From Lantana camara (Eukaryota; Streptophyta; Magnoliopsida; Lamiales; Verbenaceae): a stretch of DNA of 64,000 nt. Location: NCBI GenBank assembly GCA_037501455.1, contig CM074856.1:52419001-52483000 (forward strand), read 5' to 3'. The translations under genes were made by a program, and so were the position numbers. Positions 60,038 to 64,000 of this stretch are shown here, in pieces. Every line of letters begins with the position of its first letter. The stretch's first letter is position 1. Under the pieces are notes generated by a model. The model did not search any database. It saw only the letters and a list, made by a program, of their open reading frames with translations, and was not told where the DNA came from.

Positions 60038-61846
60038 ATGAGCTCTTCTCATGCTGCAAAAAGAAAGAAGCAAGAGGACAAAAAGCTCGAACCAATGGAG
60101 GAGCTTGAAAAAATTCAATTGATCCCAGGACAGACTGAGAAAATCACACGCATAGGGGCCGGTCGAAAAGGCAAAGAACAATGCATGCTCATACAATTTC
60201 TCCGAGACAATCTCGATGTATTCGCTTGGAGTGCTTCCGATCTTGTTGGTGTCGACAGGAAGGTGATCGAGCATCATTTAAATGTCGATCCATCCTTCAA
60301 GCCGATCAAACAAAAATTACGCCCTCAGAGCGACTCCCGGAATGCCATCATTGAGATCGAGGTTAACAAACTCCTCGATGCCAGATACATAATGCCGATC
60401 CAGTATGTCGAATGGCTTTGCAACGTTGTTCTCGTGCCCAAGCCAGGAGGAAAGTGGCGTATGTGCAACGATTTCACCGACCTGAATAAAGCCTGCCCGA
60501 TGGACCCCTATCCTTTGCCAAGGATCGATCAACTTGTCGATTCCACGGCCGGATGCGAGCGACTGAGTATGATGGATGCTTTCCAAGGTTATTATCAGAT
60601 TTTCATGGCCACCGAAGATCAAACCAAAATAGCCTTCATAGTTTTCAACGACATCTATTGTTTTAAGGTTATGCCGTTTGGTCTAAAAAACGTAGGAGCC
60701 ACGTACCAGCGAATGATGAACAGGGTATTCGAGCCAAAAATCGGCGACACCATCGAGGTATATGTCGATGACATGCTTGTCAAAAGTGAAAAAACCGTCG
60801 ATCATCTCGACCACCTCAAAAGGGCCTTCAATCTTCTCAGAAAATACAACTTGAAGCTCAACCCCGCAAAGTGTACCTTCGGGGTCGACGGCGGGAAATT
60901 CCTCGGATACATGGTCAGCTAGAGAGGGATCGAGGCCAACCCTGCCAAGATACAAGCCATACGATTGTTTCCGATCCCTAATTCGATCCGTGATGTTCAG
61001 AGACTGGTCGGTCGTATCATCTCATTGAATCGGTTCATCGCCCGGTCATCAGAGAAGAACTTGCCTTTCTTTAAAATCTTACGAAACATCAAAGATTTCG
61101 AATGGACTCCAGAATGCGACCAAGCGCTCGAGGATCTAAAGAACTACCTGGCCTCCCCACCTCTGCTTGCAAAACCGGTCGATGGGGAGACATTATATTT
61201 ATATCTGGCTGTGTCGAAAGAAACAATCAGCTCAGTGTTTGTCACCGTTCGGGATCGAAAACATCTCCCTGTGTACTACGTAAGCAAGATTCTCCACGGC
61301 CCCAAAGTACGCTACCTCGAGATCGAAAAATTTACCCTCGCAGTGGTCCACACCTCACGAAAGCTCCGACCATACTTTCAAGCACATCCCATCGTAGTTC
61401 TCACCGATCAACCATTGAAGACCGTCATGGACAAACCAGAAGTTTCAAGCAGACTCACGAAGTGGACGATCGAACTCGGATAATTTGAGATAGCCTACCG
61501 ACCACGGGTAGCTTATCAAACACAAATCTTGGCTGATTTCCTTATCGAAAAGGACCCTCACACAATACCTGGTAGCGATCAAACCATATGGACCCTATCG
61601 GTCAATGGCTCTTCGACCTCCTCCGGAGGGGGAGCCGGTGTATCCCTCTTAAGTACAGAAGGCCAACAGATCGAATACGCCATCGCCCTCGAATATCCTG
61701 CAACTAACAATGAGGCTGAGTACGAAGCTCTTTTAGCAGGAATGAAAATTGCAAAAATGCAGAACATCAGGAAGCTCACCGTCATCACCGACTCTTAGCT
61801 GGTCGCCGGTCAGGTCAGTGGTGAGTATGAGGCTTGAGAGGAGTCC
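60038..61846 (+). pseudogene. Reverse transcriptase and RNase H of gypsy B
   Basis: Same frame throughout. RT carries W-R-M-C-N-D-F-T-D-L-N-K-A-C-P, S-M-M-D-A-F-Q-G-Y-Y-Q-I and catalytic Y-V-D-D-M-L-V-K. Point stops at 60920 (TAG), 61481 (TAA), 61796 (TAG) and 61835 (TGA) break it. The RNase H parts include K-H-L-P-V-Y-Y-V-S-K and the second copy with N-N-E-A-E-Y-E-A-L-L-A-G. Confidence 0.85.
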
Positions 61847-62585
61847 ATGATCAAATATCTTGCCTTAGCTAAGAAGGCCATATCAAAGTTCGAAGAATTT
61901 AAGCTCTCCCAGGTTCCTCGAGAAGAAAATCTTCGAGTGGACGCCCTCTCTAAATTTGCAAGTGGATCACTTGGCACGCGAGATCGAACCATAACGTTCA
62001 TGATATCCTCCGCCAGATCCATCGACCCATCCGTTAAGGAAGTCAATTCCATCGATGTAACTGAACCTTGCTGGCTCGACGGCATAGTCTCATTCCTACA
62101 AAATGGAACCCTTCCCGGAGATCCCCTCGAGGCGAAAAGACTCAAGCCACCGAGCACTAAGTTATACGCTCGATCAGGAGGGTCGTTTGTACAAGCGTTC
62201 ATTCATCGGCCCAACAAAACCGTGTCTCCGACCCTCTCAAGGTCGGGAAGTGCTGGTCGAAATCCATGGAGGATCTTGTGAAAACCATGTCGGGGGGCGA
62301 TCCCTTGCTCAGAAAGTGTCCCAATCAGGCTTCTTTTGGCCTACACTGCGCAAGGATGCGCTCGAATTCGTGAAGAGATGCGACCGTTGTCAGAAACACG
62401 CTAATTTGACCCACCTGCACCCTGCAAAAATGATTTCGATCGAATCATGCTAGCCTTTCGAGCAATGGGGAATCGACATCATCGGCCCTTTCCCGATCTC
62501 AACTCGGCAAAGACAGTTCATCATCGTCGTCATTGACTACTTCTCTAAATGGGTCTAGGCATTGGCGGTCACAAAGATAACTTTT
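61847..62585 (+). pseudogene. RNase H end and truncated integrase of gypsy B
   Basis: Starts with the end of the RNase H-like part (R-V-D-A-L-S-K-F-A-S). There is a frameshift near 62190. The integrase zinc motif (H-G-G-S-C-E-N-H-V-G-G, then C-D-R-C-Q-K-H) is near 62270-62400. A TAG at 62451 precedes the core start F-E-Q-W-G-I-D-I-I-G-P. Homology stops after K-I-T-F near 62585. Confidence 0.8.
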
Positions 62586-63483
62586 CACACTCTAGATTCA
62601 AATCATATGAGTGAGCATGCTAGTACTATGACATGTGTAAAGAAAGAAACAAAAAGTGAAGAAAGAGAGCAAGAGAATTCTCCCATTATGAAGCCGTAGT
62701 TTGGGCGTGATCCCCATGTCACACATGAGTGAAATTTTCGAACCCCTTTGTCTATTTATAGGCTAGGGTTCAAACAACCCCTAGGCCTAATCGGAATCGG
62801 ATTCCAACTTTGACTTTTCTTCTATTTCCTTTCTCTCCAAGTTATAGGAGTCTTATTCAAAATAAGATTTCTATTCCTTCTAGAAAAGAGCTCCTAATCA
62901 AATTAGGAATATTTAATTATTCTAACAATAATTAAATATCTTATTCCAATAATATTTATTCTAATCATATTAGAATTATTATTTACTAGAATAATAAATA
63001 GAAGATATTTAATATTTATTTATTTATTCTAATCAAATTAGAACAACTAAATACTTAAATACTTAGAATTAATTCTCTCAATTAATTCCATGAAGGGCTT
63101 TAGAATTAACTCTTAATTAATTCTAACGGGCTAAAATTAATTCTCTAATTAATTTTATTTGGCTTTATAATTAATTCTCCTAATTAATTATATTAGGGAT
63201 TTATAATTAATTCTCTTAATTAATTATACTTGGGCTTTATAATTAATTCTCCAATTAATTAACATATGGTCCAATTTCTCAATCGGACCATACGCCCAAC
63301 TCGAGCTCACGTGCCATACGTGTACATTACACGTGTAGTCTCGTTTCGATCAACTATTTGATCTTTTCTTCAATACTCTTTGAATCTGACATTTGTGTAT
63401 GACCTCGTAGGTTCATTTTCAGTTAGCAGTGAGACTAATATGCTTTATTAGTTCATAGATCACACGACCATAGTCTAGGAACA
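62586..63483 (-). repeat. Diverged copia LTR fragment, minus orientation
   Basis: On the minus strand, CTAGACTATGGTCGT (near 63475), then TCACTGCTAA, a CACACAAA step and ACACGTGTA motifs follow in the same order as in the LARD LTR (23530-23720). Sequence identity is otherwise low. It cuts gypsy B and is itself cut by the LTR at 63484. Confidence 0.5.
63094..63261. repeat. AT-rich minisatellite, ~35-bp unit, about 5 copies
   Basis: Variants of GGGCTTTATAATTAATTCTC plus CTAATTAATTATA repeat five times with drift. Confidence 0.75.
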
Positions 63484-64000
63484 TGTAACGCCCCAATTTC
63501 CAGACAGTCAGGTAAGCTCGACATGTATGAGTTTCGAGCGTTAGGATTTTATTTATTACTTTCATTTATTCAACTTATAGGCCGGAACGGCCGTTCCCAG
63601 GCCTCTGGAGAGGCAGAAACATTCTGCATAAAAATGGAATTTTGGGGTTTGATTCCAATGATTTATTTGACCCCAAATTGTTATTATATGATTGATTACA
63701 TGCCAAAACATGATATTTACGTGCTACATTGCTCATTGCACGAAGTCTCGTTACTTGATCACGCCGTGCGTCTTATTTGGTAATATTCTTGAATTGTGGT
63801 CTCATGCATGTACATTGTCCCGTTTCTTGTCCAGTTATTCTCCAGGGCGGAGATTGTTGATCATGAGCACGTTCACACATCCATGAGTAGTCGTGTCGCC
63901 TGTCAGGTGAGGTTTAATTCTAGTTATATAAAACCTATACAACCCTTACTTGAGCTTTCGGCCAAAAAGGTATTTATACTTATAGTTTCCATGAAAATAC
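63484..64000. mobile_element. Start of a long LTR of the TGTAACGCCCC type, continues beyond window
   Basis: TGTAACGCCCCAATTTCCAG, followed by CAGGTAAG and later TTTAATTCTAGTTATA-like text, is similar to the start of the solo LTR at 14681 (TGTGACGCCCCG, TTCCAGGTATGG). The right end is outside the window, so the boundary and type are inferred. Confidence 0.55.

Larger units (their letters stand above)
57084..62585 (+). mobile_element. Ty3/gypsy element B (Tat-like), decayed, 3' end lost
   Basis: Plus-strand order: LTR, primer site identical to that of element A, gag, protease, RT, RNase H, second RNase H-like part, integrase. It stops within the integrase core at about 62585, where copia LTR-like sequence takes over. 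The stretch 59399-62190 is one frame broken mainly by point stops. Confidence 0.85.

Noticed and set aside
63094..63261. CRISPR-like array
   Set aside because: Units are contiguous AT-rich variants without spacers, in a plant LTR context; this is a minisatellite.

Overview
This window is plant nuclear DNA. The evidence is spliceosomal introns, Ty3/gypsy and Ty1/copia retrotransposons with tRNA primer sites, hAT, Mutator-like and Helitron ends, and plant-type genes (CYP72-clan P450, Bet1/BS14-type SNARE, stress-response A/B barrel protein, UDP-xylose synthase, CDC5). It is most likely a eudicot; I cannot name the species. Nothing looks bacterial, and I saw no tRNA, rRNA or CRISPR.

Left, about 1-20,000, is repeats. 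A degenerate Tat-type gypsy element (A, minus strand) runs from beyond the left edge to 14148. Its integrase is split by a truncated copia element (3141-7913), and it carries an intron-containing ORF on the opposite strand (1-1266). Then come a 3.2-kb solo LTR (14681-17874, repeat GATAT) and a solo LTR of A's family (19050-19877, repeat CCGTG) that landed in the hairpin of a Helitron 3' end.

From 20,896 to 36,386 lies a CDC5-like pseudogene broken by a nested stack. A hAT element (8-bp repeat GCCAAGGA) holds a Mutator-like element (9-bp repeat TAATTTTAA), which holds a non-autonomous LTR element with 1.9-kb LTRs (repeat ATTAA). Separately, a nearly intact copia element (29284-35879, repeat TATAT) sits in the 3' half of the pseudogene.

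From 37,675 to 51,703 is the gene island: P450 (minus, 5 exons), Bet1-like SNARE (plus, 5 coding exons), A/B barrel protein (minus, 1 coding exon) and UDP-glucuronate decarboxylase (plus, 12 exons, one GC-AG intron). All four reading frames can be joined without a stop. They are unrelated single genes, not an operon or an obvious cluster.

Right, 53,177-64,000, returns to repeats: a MULE-type MITE, two solo LTRs of one family in opposite orientation 208 bp apart, AT-rich tandem repeats, a decayed gypsy element (B, plus strand) full of nonsense codons, a diverged copia LTR that cuts it off, and the start of another long LTR at 63484.

I found no clearly new biological system. The most interesting items are the nested insertion record in the CDC5 pseudogene, the spliced antisense ORF of element A, the autonomous/non-autonomous copia pair, the opposed solo LTRs, and a candidate gene-capturing MULE.
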